A DNA stretch of 64,000 nucleotides from contig NZ_JAGINU010000001.1 of NCBI RefSeq assembly GCF_017876315.1, positions 3,100,001 to 3,164,000 on the forward strand, in the 5' to 3' direction. This document shows positions 8,406 to 16,122 of the stretch, piece by piece; positions within the stretch are counted from its first letter, which is position 1; every line of letters begins with the position of its first letter. The position numbers and the translations under genes are program-made. This DNA is from Pseudonocardia parietis. Its GTDB lineage: Bacteria > Actinomycetota > Actinomycetes > Mycobacteriales > Pseudonocardiaceae. The notes below the pieces were generated by a model. The model searched no databases. It was not told where the DNA came from and saw only the letters and a program-made list of their open reading frames with translations.

Positions 8406-9242
8406 TCAGCGGGCGGCCTCCCGCGGCGGCGCCGGTTCCGGTGTCCGCGCGGTCACCTCCGGTGTCTCGACGGGGACGACCAGCACCGGGCAGCCGGCGG
8501 CGCGGACCGTCTCGAAGGTGGTCGAGCGCAGTCGCGGACGGTCGCCGGTGCGGTGGTTCCCGACGACGAGCAGCCCGGCGTGGTGCGCCGCGCGCAACAG
8601 CGCCGGGAGCGCGCGGTCCTCGACCACGTCGGCGTGTACGGCGACCCGGTCGGTGCTCCAGTCCCTGGCGAGCCCGGTCATCCGCTCGGCGACGCTGCCG
8701 TCCCGCCCGCGGGGCCCCTGGGCGTGCACGATCCGAAGGTCCCAGTCACGGCGCCGGGCGAAGTCGTGGGCGGCGCGCAGCAGCGGGGTGTCCTGGTCCG
8801 GGTGCTTCACGCCGACCACGACGGGGCCGGTGTGGTCGGCGGTGTCGGCGTGCACCGCCGCGACCGGCGTGACGGCCCCGCGCAGGATCGGGAGGAGCAC
8901 CGGGCCCGCGGGCCCGTCGCCGGGGCGGCCGTGCCCGAACGCACCGAGGACCAGCAGGTCGGCCTCGGTCGCCGCGGTGGTCAACGCCCGCAGCGGAGGT
9001 TCGTGGACCAGTGCGGTCTCGACGTCGACACCGGGCGCGGCCGAACGCGCGACTCCGACGGCCCGGGCGAGGACCGCGCGGGCGTGGCGGCGCCAGGCGG
9101 GTACGTCACCGCTGTCGTAGGTGGCGGCGTGCACGATCCGCAGGCTGCATCCGCGGGCGAGTGCCTCGCGGGCGGCCCACCGGGTGAGGGCGGCCGCCCC
9201 CGGTGTGCCGGTGACGCCGACGGTGACCGGCCGGGGGCTCAC
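8406..9242 (-). CDS. tandem universal stress protein (UspA x2)
   Basis: A 278-residue protein with two Usp domains (about residues 4-130 and 138-275). Domain 1 begins VTVGVTGTPGAAALTRWA and contains LLVLGAFGHGRPG; domain 2 begins PVVVGVKHPDQDTPLL and contains LLVVGNHRTGDRPRL before TFETVRAAGCPVLVVP. The G-x2-G-x9-G(S/T) nucleotide loop is only partly kept, so ATP binding is uncertain. The GTG start at 9242 overlaps the stop of a 43-codon ORF (GTGA), which implies translational coupling. Tandem Usp proteins in actinobacteria usually respond to hypoxia or stasis. Confidence 0.85.
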   Translation of the reverse strand: MSPRPVTVGVTGTPGAAALTRWAAREALARGCSLRIVHAATYDSGDVPAWRRHARAVLARAVGVARSAAPGVDVETALVHEPPLRALTTAATEADLLVLGAFGHGRPGDGPAGPVLLPILRGAVTPVAAVHADTADHTGPVVVGVKHPDQDTPLLRAAHDFARRRDWDLRIVHAQGPRGRDGSVAERMTGLARDWSTDRVAVHADVVEDRALPALLRAAHHAGLLVVGNHRTGDRPRLRSTTFETVRAAGCPVLVVPVETPEVTARTPEPAPPREAAR

Positions 9243-9370
9243 CGCACACCACCACGGGCGCCCGTACGGAAGTCCGGTGCCCGGCACCGGCCGCGGGTGC
9301 GGTCGTCCGGCGGCGGGCCGTCGCCGGACACCCGCGACGAGCAGGAGATGAGCACGATCTGGGCGTCCAC
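9239..9370 (-). CDS. 43-residue ORF coupled to the universal stress gene (possible leader peptide)
   Basis: A GTG at 9370 is preceded by GAGGAG with 5-nt spacing and opens a 43-codon ORF beginning MDAQIVLISCSSRVSG. Its TGA overlaps the GTG of the Usp gene by four bases (GTGA at 9239-9242). The product has two Cys and an Arg-rich tail and matches no family I know. The strong Shine-Dalgarno and the overlap argue that it is translated. It may act as a leader that couples ribosomes into the Usp gene, and a 13-bp hairpin lies just upstream in the same transcript. Confidence 0.5.
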   Translation of the reverse strand: MDAQIVLISCSSRVSGDGPPPDDRTRGRCRAPDFRTGARGGVR

Positions 9371-9381
9371 GGTGGCTCCTC

Positions 9382-9414
9382 GGGTCGAGGTGGCTGGGCG
9401 GGCCACCTCGACCC
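9382..9414. promoter_or_regulatory. 13-bp perfect inverted repeat between divergent genes
   Basis: GGGTCGAGGTGGC (9382-9394) and GCCACCTCGACCC (9402-9414) are perfect inverted copies around a 7-nt loop. On the minus strand the hairpin ends about 12 nt before the Usp leader ORF, so it would lie in its 5' untranslated region. It could be an operator or an RNA structure; it lacks a U-tract. Confidence 0.5.
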
Positions 9415-9547
9415 TTGCAGGTCGTCGCGCCGAGGTGCAGGCACGAAGGGCCCGCGATCTGCAGGACCGACGTCCCTCCTGTACGGGCCCACCGGTTCCG
9501 CAAGCCCGGTCCACGCTGTCGAGCCGGGTGCGTCCGACACCGGATGT

Positions 9548-10975
9548 GTGCATCCTGGGATCGTGCAGCTTCAAGCCGACTTGAGCGAGGAGCTGGTCCC
9601 GATCGACGAGGCGGCCCGGCTGCTCGGGACCACGACGTCGGCCTTGCGCTACTTCGACGAGCGAGGCCTGGTCCGGCCGGCGGTGGGGGCTCGTGGCCGC
9701 CGCTGGTACGGACGCGCCGAGCTGCGCGCGCTGGCGCTGGCCCGCACCGCACAGCAGATCGGCGTCCCGCTCGACACCGTCACCGGCCTGCTGGCCCGGC
9801 CGTTGCCGGACCGGTGCGACGAGCTCACCGACCGGATCGGTGCGCTCGACCGGCGCTCCGGGCGGGCCCGCGCGGTGCGGGCGCTGCTCGAGCACGGCCG
9901 CGACTGTCCGTCGGAGGCCCCGGTACGGGATTGCCCGTCGATGGCCGTCGCGCTGGACGGGCTGCTGGAGGGCGCTCCGGCCGAGCCGCTCGCGCACCTC
10001 GGGGCCGGGGCGGGCGGGCAGCACGAGGTCGCCGTCATCGTCCGGCCGGGAGTGCGGTCGATGGAGCTCGGCCTGGTGCACCAGATCCTCGGCGGCGCCC
10101 GCTCGGCTTGCGGCGCACCGCTCTACCGGGTCCGCACCTGCGCGCTGCGGGCCGGGCCTGTGCGGACCGATGCCGACTTCGCTGTCGCCGTCGAGCACGG
10201 CCCGGAGATCCTGGCGACCGCGGACACGGTGGTCCTGCTGGGCACCAACGACGACCACCAGGAACCGCATGTGCTCGATGGCGGGCTCGGCGCCGCACTC
10301 GCCGGGCTCGGGCCCGGCACCCGGATCGCCTCGATCTGCACGGCGGCGTTCCCGCTCGCGGCGGCCGGGTTGCTCGACGGGCTCCGGGCCACCACGCACT
10401 GGCTGTCCGCGGACGACTTCCGCCGTCGCTTCCCGCAGGTGGACCTCGACCCGGACGTGCTCTACGTCGACGAGGGCCGGGTGCTCACGTCGGCGGGGGA
10501 GGCGTCCGGGATCGACCTGTGCCTGCACCTGGTCCGGCGGGACTTCGGCGCCGCGGTCGCCAACGAGATCGCCCGGCGGACCGTGGTGCCGCCGTACCGT
10601 GAGGGCGGTCAGGCGCAGTACGTCGCCCGCCCGGTGACGCCCGAGGGCGCCGGGACCGGCACCGCGGCGCTGCGGGAGTGGATGCTCGCCCACCTCGACC
10701 GCGCGCACTCGCTCGACGAGCTGGCCGGGCGGCTGCACGTCGGCGTCCGCACGCTGACCCGCCGCTTCCGCGGCGAGACCGGGCTGAGTCCCCTCGAGTG
10801 GCTGCTGCGCCAGCGGGTGGAACGGGCCCGCGAGCTCCTGGAGACCACGACGCTGCCGGTCGAGGGGATCGCCCGGCGCTGCGGGTTCGGCAGCGCGACC
10901 GCGCTGCGCCAGCACTTCACCGCCCAGGTCGGGGTGGCGCCGCGGGTCTACCGGCGGACTTTCTGCGGATCCTGA
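9548..10975 (+). CDS. three-domain fusion regulator: MerR HTH + DJ-1/PfpI domain + AraC HTH
   Basis: This 475-residue protein joins two regulator types. Residues 17-85 form a MerR winged helix (VPIDEAARLLGTTTSALRYF, then ERGLVRP and RRWYGRAELRAL), followed by a short helical region with Cys120 and Cys129. Residues 160-345 are a DJ-1/PfpI (GATase1-like) sensor as in GlxA/FtrA, with the nucleophile-elbow segment ASICTAAFPLAAAGLLDG. Residues 375-475 are an AraC double HTH (HSLDELAGRLHVGVRTLTRR, then VEGIARRCGFGSATALRQHF). The DJ-1+AraC half is a standard architecture; an N-terminal MerR domain on it is unusual. The GTG at 9548 is used; another GTG lies at 9563. The 3' end overlaps the convergent membrane-protein gene by 28 bp. 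Confidence 0.85.
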   Translation: MHPGIVQLQADLSEELVPIDEAARLLGTTTSALRYFDERGLVRPAVGARGRRWYGRAELRALALARTAQQIGVPLDTVTGLLARPLPDRCDELTDRIGALDRRSGRARAVRALLEHGRDCPSEAPVRDCPSMAVALDGLLEGAPAEPLAHLGAGAGGQHEVAVIVRPGVRSMELGLVHQILGGARSACGAPLYRVRTCALRAGPVRTDADFAVAVEHGPEILATADTVVLLGTNDDHQEPHVLDGGLGAALAGLGPGTRIASICTAAFPLAAAGLLDGLRATTHWLSADDFRRRFPQVDLDPDVLYVDEGRVLTSAGEASGIDLCLHLVRRDFGAAVANEIARRTVVPPYREGGQAQYVARPVTPEGAGTGTAALREWMLAHLDRAHSLDELAGRLHVGVRTLTRRFRGETGLSPLEWLLRQRVERARELLETTTLPVEGIARRCGFGSATALRQHFTAQVGVAPRVYRRTFCGS

Positions 10976-11325
10976 CCGCAGCCGTCCGGGTCGACGTCAC
11001 GGCCCCACAGCCCGGGGAGCAGCGGAAGGGCCAGGATCGTGACCGCCCCGAGCGCCATCAACAGTGGGACCGCACGGAGACCGAGCTCCGCGGCCGCCAC
11101 GATCGGGCCGCCGATCACGAGCAGCACGACGGCGGCCGCCCGGACCGCGGCGGTGCCCGGGCTCAGTGGCAGGTCGAGAGGGTGTACGACCGCGACGGCG
11201 AGCCAGGACCCGGCGACGGCGAGCCCGGCCAGCACGAGTGCCACGGTGAAGGGGAGGGTCGCCGCGATCAGCAGGGCGGTCACGGCGACGACGGTGGCGG
11301 CTACGGGGTAGCGGTTCTCGGACAT
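10948..11325 (-). CDS. small four-helix membrane protein
   Basis: A 125-residue hydrophobic protein with about four transmembrane segments (VAATVVAVTALLIAATL, VALVLAGLAVAGSWLAVAVV, AAVVLLVIGGPIVAAAEL and LLMALGAVTILALPLLPGL) and a short hydrophilic C-terminus. I chose the ATG at 11325; an upstream extension to 11397 gives non-membrane sequence. No family is recognised. Its last 28 bases overlap the end of the convergent fusion regulator. Confidence 0.6.
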   Translation of the reverse strand: MSENRYPVAATVVAVTALLIAATLPFTVALVLAGLAVAGSWLAVAVVHPLDLPLSPGTAAVRAAAVVLLVIGGPIVAAAELGLRAVPLLMALGAVTILALPLLPGLWGRDVDPDGCGQDPQKVRR

Positions 11326-11408
11326 GTCACCAGCGTCGGCACAGCGATGGCTCGCGGACAGTGGCTCAACGGCCTGCAAGCACAAGGATCGGGCCACGAT
11401 CCGTCAGA

Positions 11409-11660
11409 TCAGCGCCGCAGCGCGTCCCGGATCTCCTCGAGGACCACGGTCTGCTCGCGCACCGCCCCGATGAGTGCGGCGACCTGGTCGTCGCCGTGGC
11501 GCATCTCCTGGTAGAGCGCGCTCACCGCGTAGGCGGTCGCGGCGGTGTGCCCCTCGGTCGCCTCCGCGTGGTTCTTGGCCCGGTCGGCGGTGTCCAGCAG
11601 TCCGAGGGCGTGCTCGATGACGTGCTGGCCGCTCTCGCGGTGGCTCTGCGGTTCGGGCAT
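11409..11660 (-). CDS. small helical protein of unknown function
   Basis: An 83-residue protein rich in Ala, Glu and His that should be largely helical (HVIEHALGLLDTADRAKNHA and later VRDQ-like heptads ending VREQTVVLEEIRDALRR). The ATG at 11660 sits 6 nt after TACGAT, so it appears leaderless; an upstream GTG at 11696 is the alternative. I do not recognise the family. It resembles the small DUF proteins often found next to regulators in actinobacteria. Confidence 0.5.
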   Translation of the reverse strand: MPEPQSHRESGQHVIEHALGLLDTADRAKNHAEATEGHTAATAYAVSALYQEMRHGDDQVAALIGAVREQTVVLEEIRDALRR

Positions 11661-11789
11661 GTCCACATCGTACCCATTCGGGTGATCGATGATCACGACT
11701 TCCGTCGCACCGGTGCCGACCTTCGCCGGGTGCGGCCGTCACGTCCGGACCGGCACGCTCGGTGTGCGGCGAGCGGAAGGAGCAGACCG

Positions 11790-12443
11790 ATGGACGACGC
11801 CACGGTGCACACGTTGCCCGAGATGCTGGCCCTGGTGCTGCTCGACCCCGGCACCGGCCGGTTCGTCGTCGACCATCAGCGAACAGAGCGGGCGCTCGCC
11901 GGCGCGGTGCTGCTCGATCTCGCCGCCCGCGGCCGGCTCGAGACCGACGGCTACCGGCAGCCCCGACTGCGTCTCGTCGCCGGGACGGGCACCGACGTCG
12001 TCGCCGACCGGGCGACCGGGCTGCCGACCGGCTGGTTCCGGGCGAAGCGGGGCGTGACCCGGCTGGTCCCGGGGCTGCGCGGTGCCGTGCTCACCGCGCT
12101 CGTCCACGACGGGCACGTCGAGCGGGAGCCCGGCGGGTTCCTGCGGTTCGCCCGGTGGTGGCCGGACACGGCGTTGCGCGACATCCTGCTGGCCGGTGTC
12201 GCCGCCGCGCTGCGCGACGGCGTCGCGACCGACGCGCGGATCGCGGGCCTGGTCTCGCTGCTGCACGCGGTCCGGGCCGAGCACCGGGTGCTCGAGGGAC
12301 GCCGCCGAGAACTGCGCGACCGCGCCCGCGTCGTCGCCGACGGCGACTGGGCCGGCCCGGCGGTCACGGCCGCCGTGCGGGAGGTCCAGGCGGCCGCGGC
12401 AGCCGTCACCGCGGCGGCAGCAGTGGCCGGGAGCGGCTCGTGA
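11790..12443 (+). CDS. GPP34-family phosphoprotein (GOLPH3-like)
   Basis: A 217-residue protein of the GPP34 (Golgi phosphoprotein 3) fold. It begins with TLPEMLALVLLDPGTGRF and continues LAGAVLLDLAARGRLETD, the first helices of the family, then RGVTRLVPGLRGAVL and RDILLAGVAAALRDGV. Eukaryotic members bind phosphoinositides; actinobacterial copies are common and uncharacterised, probably membrane-peripheral. The ATG at 11790 has GGAAGGAG at 11775-11782. The gene is followed by a strong terminator hairpin. Confidence 0.82.
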   Translation: MDDATVHTLPEMLALVLLDPGTGRFVVDHQRTERALAGAVLLDLAARGRLETDGYRQPRLRLVAGTGTDVVADRATGLPTGWFRAKRGVTRLVPGLRGAVLTALVHDGHVEREPGGFLRFARWWPDTALRDILLAGVAAALRDGVATDARIAGLVSLLHAVRAEHRVLEGRRRELRDRARVVADGDWAGPAVTAAVREVQAAAAAVTAAAAVAGSGS

Positions 12444-12545
12444 ACGCCCCGCGGGGCATGCCGGGGAGGGGACGCGTGAGCTCCTGGGGAGAGCGCACGC
12501 GGGCATCGGGACCGGGGGGATCCTGAGCGCCCCGCCCCGCGGGGT

Positions 12546-12584
12546 GGGCGGGCACGGTCTCCGGGGGGAGCACCGTGCCCGCCC
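12546..12584 (+). terminator. intrinsic-type hairpin after the GPP34 gene
   Basis: GGGCGGGCACGGT (12546-12558) pairs perfectly with ACCGTGCCCGCCC (12572-12584) around a 13-nt loop. There is no U-tract, as is usual for high-GC actinobacteria. It separates the GPP34 gene from the kinase gene. Confidence 0.65.
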
Positions 12585-12636
12585 GATCCGTCGGGGACAT
12601 CCTGGACACCGGCGATGGGCCGCATATGGTCGACGG

Positions 12637-13770
12637 GTGCTCCGACCGGCGGTGAGGTCCGCGATCGTGATGATCGCGGTGGCGGCGGCCGGTTTGACCA
12701 TGGGCGAGGCCCTGGTCACCGACGCCGGCCGGATCGCCCTGCTGGTGCTCGGCCTCGCGGCGATCGGCTGCGTCCCGTGGCGTTACCGCTACCCGTGGGC
12801 CTTCGTTCTCGGTTCGATCCTCGTCGGCAACGTCTCCCTGATCGCAACCTACCTGCCGTTGGTGGGCGTCTTCGTGATCGCGACCCGGCGCCGGACGACC
12901 GAGACCGTCCTCGTGCTGGTGCTGTCCGTGGCCGCGGCGGCGGCCAACATCTACCGCGGCATCCCGGACCTGCAGGAGATGCTGCTCCTGCTCGGGGGAG
13001 CGGCGGCGCTGCTGACGTCGTCGGCGGTCGGTGGGCTGCTCGCCGGCAACCGCCGCGCGATGGTCGACGACCTGCGCGAACGCCTCGCCCGTGCGGAGGC
13101 CGAGCAGGTCGAGCGCGACGAGCAGGCCCGGGCCGCCGAGCGGCGCCGGATCGCCGGCGAGATGCACGACCGGCTCGGGCACCGGCTGTCGCTGCTGTCG
13201 GTGCACGCCGGTGCCCTCGTGCTGCGCACCGACCTGTCCGCGGAGACGGTCCGGGAGAGCGCGCAGGTGCTGCGCGACACCACGCACCGGGCGATGGAGG
13301 ACCTGCGCACCATCGTGCAGGTGCTGCACGAGCCACCGTGCCCGGACGCGGTGGAACCCGAGGACACCGAGGACCTCACCGCCGTCGAACAGCTGGTGAG
13401 CGAGGCCCGTGCGGCCGGGGCCGACGTCTCGCTCCGGTCGACGGCGTTGCTGCTGGTGTCGCCGCCCGGCCGGCCGCTCGCCGGTGTCGCCTACCGGGTC
13501 GTGCGGGAGGGCCTGACCAACGCCGCCCGGCACTCGCCGGGCGCCGCCGTGGAGATCGTCCTCGACGGGCGTCCGGGCCGCGACCTCACCGTCACCGTGC
13601 ACTCCGGGTGCACGGGCGAGGGGCCCGCGCCGCAGGGCGCCGGTACCGGCCTGGTGGGGTTGCGCGAGCGGGTGGAGACGCTGACCGGCGGGACGCTCGC
13701 ACACGGCCCGCTGCCCGACGGGTACCGGTTGCGGGCCGTACTGCCATGGACGAAGGAGAAGGACGCGTGA
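12637..13770 (+). CDS. NarL-type sensor histidine kinase
   Basis: A 377-residue histidine kinase. About four to six transmembrane helices occupy residues 5-135, followed by a short coiled-coil linker (DLRERLARAEAEQVERDEQA). The HisKA_3 dimerisation box is RRIAGEMHDRLGHRLSLLSV with phospho-acceptor His177. The C-terminal HATPase region has a recognisable N box (REGLTNAARHSPGA) and GTGLVGLRERVETLTGG. There is no extracytoplasmic sensor, so the membrane helices themselves may sense. The GTG at 12637 lies 6 nt after TATGGT, which suggests leaderless translation. Its stop overlaps the start of the response regulator (GTGA). Confidence 0.88.
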   Translation: MLRPAVRSAIVMIAVAAAGLTMGEALVTDAGRIALLVLGLAAIGCVPWRYRYPWAFVLGSILVGNVSLIATYLPLVGVFVIATRRRTTETVLVLVLSVAAAAANIYRGIPDLQEMLLLLGGAAALLTSSAVGGLLAGNRRAMVDDLRERLARAEAEQVERDEQARAAERRRIAGEMHDRLGHRLSLLSVHAGALVLRTDLSAETVRESAQVLRDTTHRAMEDLRTIVQVLHEPPCPDAVEPEDTEDLTAVEQLVSEARAAGADVSLRSTALLLVSPPGRPLAGVAYRVVREGLTNAARHSPGAAVEIVLDGRPGRDLTVTVHSGCTGEGPAPQGAGTGLVGLRERVETLTGGTLAHGPLPDGYRLRAVLPWTKEKDA

Positions 13771-14465
13771 GTTCCGCCGAGACCGAGATCCGGGTGCTGC
13801 TGGTCGACGACGACCCGCTGGTCCGGGCGGGCCTGAAGGTGATGCTCGACGGGCACACGATCGACGCGACCGACGCCGCCCCGCAGCGCCGGATCCGGAT
13901 CGTCGGCGACGTCGGCGACGGCGACGAGGTCCCTGCCGCGGTGCGCGCCACACAACCGCACGTCGTGCTGATGGACCTGCGGATGCGGCGGGTCAACGGC
14001 GTCGTCGCGACCCAGCGGCTGGTCGCGGAACCGGATCCGCCGACCGTCGTCGTCCTGACCACGTTCGACGCCGACGAGCACGTCGTGCGGGCGCTGCAGG
14101 CCGGCGCGAGCGGCTTCCTGCTCAAGGACGCCGCGCCGGAGGGCATCGTCGAGGCAGTCCGGGCGGCTGCCGACGGCGACGCCGTGCTGTCCCCGGCGAT
14201 CACCCGCCGGCTGATCGGGATCGTCAAGGGCGGGTCCGGGCCGGTGGACCGTCGCCGGTCCGCCCGATCCCGGCTCGACCGCCTCGCCGAACGCGAGCGC
14301 GACGTGGCCGAGGCCGTCGCCCACGGCGGCTCCAACGCCGACATCGCCGAGGAGCTGCACATGTCGGTGGCGACGGTGAAGTCCTATGTGTCCAAGCTGC
14401 TGCGCGAGCTGGGACTGGACAACCGGGTACAGATCGCGCTGCTGGTCCGCGACGCATCCGACTAG
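13767..14465 (+). CDS. LuxR/NarL-family response regulator
   Basis: A 232-residue regulator with a receiver domain (residues 7-140: acidic pocket VDDDP, phospho-acceptor Asp70 in VVLMDLRM, LKDA with the switch Lys) and a C-terminal LuxR HTH (AERERDVAEAVAHGGSNADI and ELHMSVATVKSYVSKLL). A short insertion (near DATDAAPQRR, residues 33-42) between the first helix and strand 2 is atypical. AAGGAGAAGG at 13754-13763 supports the GTG at 13767, which overlaps the kinase stop by four bases. The two proteins form a cognate pair; the target genes are not evident. Confidence 0.88.
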   Translation: MSSAETEIRVLLVDDDPLVRAGLKVMLDGHTIDATDAAPQRRIRIVGDVGDGDEVPAAVRATQPHVVLMDLRMRRVNGVVATQRLVAEPDPPTVVVLTTFDADEHVVRALQAGASGFLLKDAAPEGIVEAVRAAADGDAVLSPAITRRLIGIVKGGSGPVDRRRSARSRLDRLAERERDVAEAVAHGGSNADIAEELHMSVATVKSYVSKLLRELGLDNRVQIALLVRDASD

Positions 14466-14515
14466 TTCCGATCAGGTCCGATGAGTTCCGACCGCTACCG
14501 GTGGTCGTAGTGGGC

Positions 14516-15133
14516 ATGAAGCTCACAGCAACGATGTTCACCTCGGCCGACGGTGTCTACCAGGGCCCCGGCGCCCCCGACGAGGACCGCTCCGGAGGTT
14601 TCACCCGCGGCGGCTGGCTGGTACCGCACTTCGACGAGCGGACCGGCGCGTTCATGGACGAGGTCTTCGGCCGGGTGGACGCCTTCCTGATCGGGCGACA
14701 CACCTACGAGATCTTCGCCGGGTCCTGGGGCACGATGGCCGACCCCGGTGACGACCCGATCGCCGTCGGGTTCAACACCCTGCCGAAGTACGTGCCCTCG
14801 ACCACGCTGACCGACCCGGCGTGGTCCGGTACCACGGTGCTCTCCGGTGACGTGGCGGCGGCCGTGCAGGAGCTCAAGGCACGGCCGGGCCGGGAGCTGC
14901 AGGTGCACGGCAGCGGCGAGCTCGTGCGGTGGCTCCTGGCGAACGACCTGCTCGACGAGCTGAACCTGCTGGTCTTCCCGGTGATCGTCGGCGCCGGGCG
15001 GCGGCTGTTCCCGGCGGACGGCCCCGACGTCGCGCTGGAGCTCGCCGGGTCGCGGACCACGCCGAGCGGCGTGACGATCCTGAGCTACCGCACCGCCGGG
15101 CGGCCCGGGTACGGGGCGGTGGAGGTGGAGTGA
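14516..15133 (+). CDS. RibD C-terminal/dihydrofolate-reductase-like protein
   Basis: A 205-residue protein of the RibD_C (DHFR-like) family. Diagnostic segments are KLTATMFTSADGVYQGPG, AFLIGRHTYEIFAGSW and the closing LNLLVFPVIVGAGRRLFP. Most stand-alone actinobacterial members are NADPH-dependent reductases of unknown substrate and are not part of riboflavin biosynthesis. I chose the ATG at 14516, giving the family-typical MKL start; an in-frame GTG lies at 14501. No operon partner is evident. Confidence 0.82.
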   Translation: MKLTATMFTSADGVYQGPGAPDEDRSGGFTRGGWLVPHFDERTGAFMDEVFGRVDAFLIGRHTYEIFAGSWGTMADPGDDPIAVGFNTLPKYVPSTTLTDPAWSGTTVLSGDVAAAVQELKARPGRELQVHGSGELVRWLLANDLLDELNLLVFPVIVGAGRRLFPADGPDVALELAGSRTTPSGVTILSYRTAGRPGYGAVEVE

Positions 15134-15143
15134 GCGCGGTGTC

Positions 15144-16013
15144 TCAGCGCGGCCAGGAGTTCGGGGCGCAGCCCTTCAGCCCGAGCGTCTGCTGCTGCAT
15201 CACCGGAGCAGGCTTCCCGGCGCCCGGGCAGGTCTCGTGGTGGTGCCCGAGCCAGTGCCCGACCTCGTGGTTGACCAGGTAGCGACGGTAGGCGGTGAGG
15301 TCGCGGGCGTACTCGGCGGTGCCGTGCGTCCAGCGCCCCAGGTTGAGCACGACCCGGTCGCCGTTGCGGCAGGACAATCTGCCCACCGTCTCCAGCGGGC
15401 TGCAGAGCCGGTCGGCGAGCGCGGGTGTGGCGAGCACGATCCGCAGCGGGGCGGCGCCGTCGGTGCGGGCGAAACCGACCGAGCCGCCGCCACCCCAGGA
15501 CCGCGGGTCGTTGAGCACGGCGGTGACGAAGCCGGCGAACGCCGCACCGTCGACGTCGACCCCGCGTTCGACCTCGACGCGCATCGGCACGGTGCGCGCC
15601 CGCCCGGCCGGGGCGGCGCTGCTGCCGGGGACGACGGCCGGTTCGCCGGACGCCGACGCCGGGACGTCCTTGCCCCGCAGGCCCGCCCGCCGGTCGGCCT
15701 CGGACACCGCGGGTGCGGTCGCCGGGTCCGGCCGCGCGGGCGCCGCGGTGGCCTCGCCCGCGGGTGGGTCCGGCGTGGGGGCGGGAACCGGAGTGCTCGC
15801 CGGGGCGCACGCGGCCAGGGTCAGCGCGGCGAGCAGTGCGACCGCGGTGCCACGGATGCGGCCGGCCCGTCCGCCCGTCCGTGACGCCGAGTCCTGCCCG
15901 CGGGGCCTGCCCGACCGCCCCGCAGCGCGGTAGCTGCGCGCCCGGCGGTGCCGGCGCGACTCCGCGCGGCCGGTGCGGGCCGGCCGGACGTCGGCCGGGG
16001 GCGGGTGCGGCAC
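15144..16013 (-). CDS. DUF3152 secreted metzincin-like protein
   Basis: An approximately 289-residue exported protein. A basic N-terminal region is followed by a hydrophobic segment (GTAVALLAALTLAACAP) with a lipobox-like LAAC, so it may be a lipoprotein. A Pro/Ala-rich linker leads to a C-terminal domain containing VNHEVGHWLGHHHETCPG. This is the HExxHxxGxxH zinc motif, so metallopeptidase chemistry is likely. The ending MQQQTLGLKGCAPNSWP is typical of DUF3152. The start is uncertain (GTG at 16013 chosen; the frame stays open to 16187). It is divergent from the DUF3500 gene. Confidence 0.75.
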   Translation of the reverse strand: MPHPPPADVRPARTGRAESRRHRRARSYRAAGRSGRPRGQDSASRTGGRAGRIRGTAVALLAALTLAACAPASTPVPAPTPDPPAGEATAAPARPDPATAPAVSEADRRAGLRGKDVPASASGEPAVVPGSSAAPAGRARTVPMRVEVERGVDVDGAAFAGFVTAVLNDPRSWGGGGSVGFARTDGAAPLRIVLATPALADRLCSPLETVGRLSCRNGDRVVLNLGRWTHGTAEYARDLTAYRRYLVNHEVGHWLGHHHETCPGAGKPAPVMQQQTLGLKGCAPNSWPR

Positions 16014-16122
16014 GTCGGCAAGGGTTGCAGACGACGTGCCCGCGCACGACCCGGCGCGCACGATCCCCGTTCGCGCGAACGTCGCGCCCGGATCCTCCGG
16101 CGAGCCAGTAGCGTCGCCACCT

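Noticed and set aside
10978..11514. Plus-strand ORF of Gln/Gly/Arg-rich sequence
   Set aside because: Antisense shadow of the small membrane-protein gene and its neighbour.
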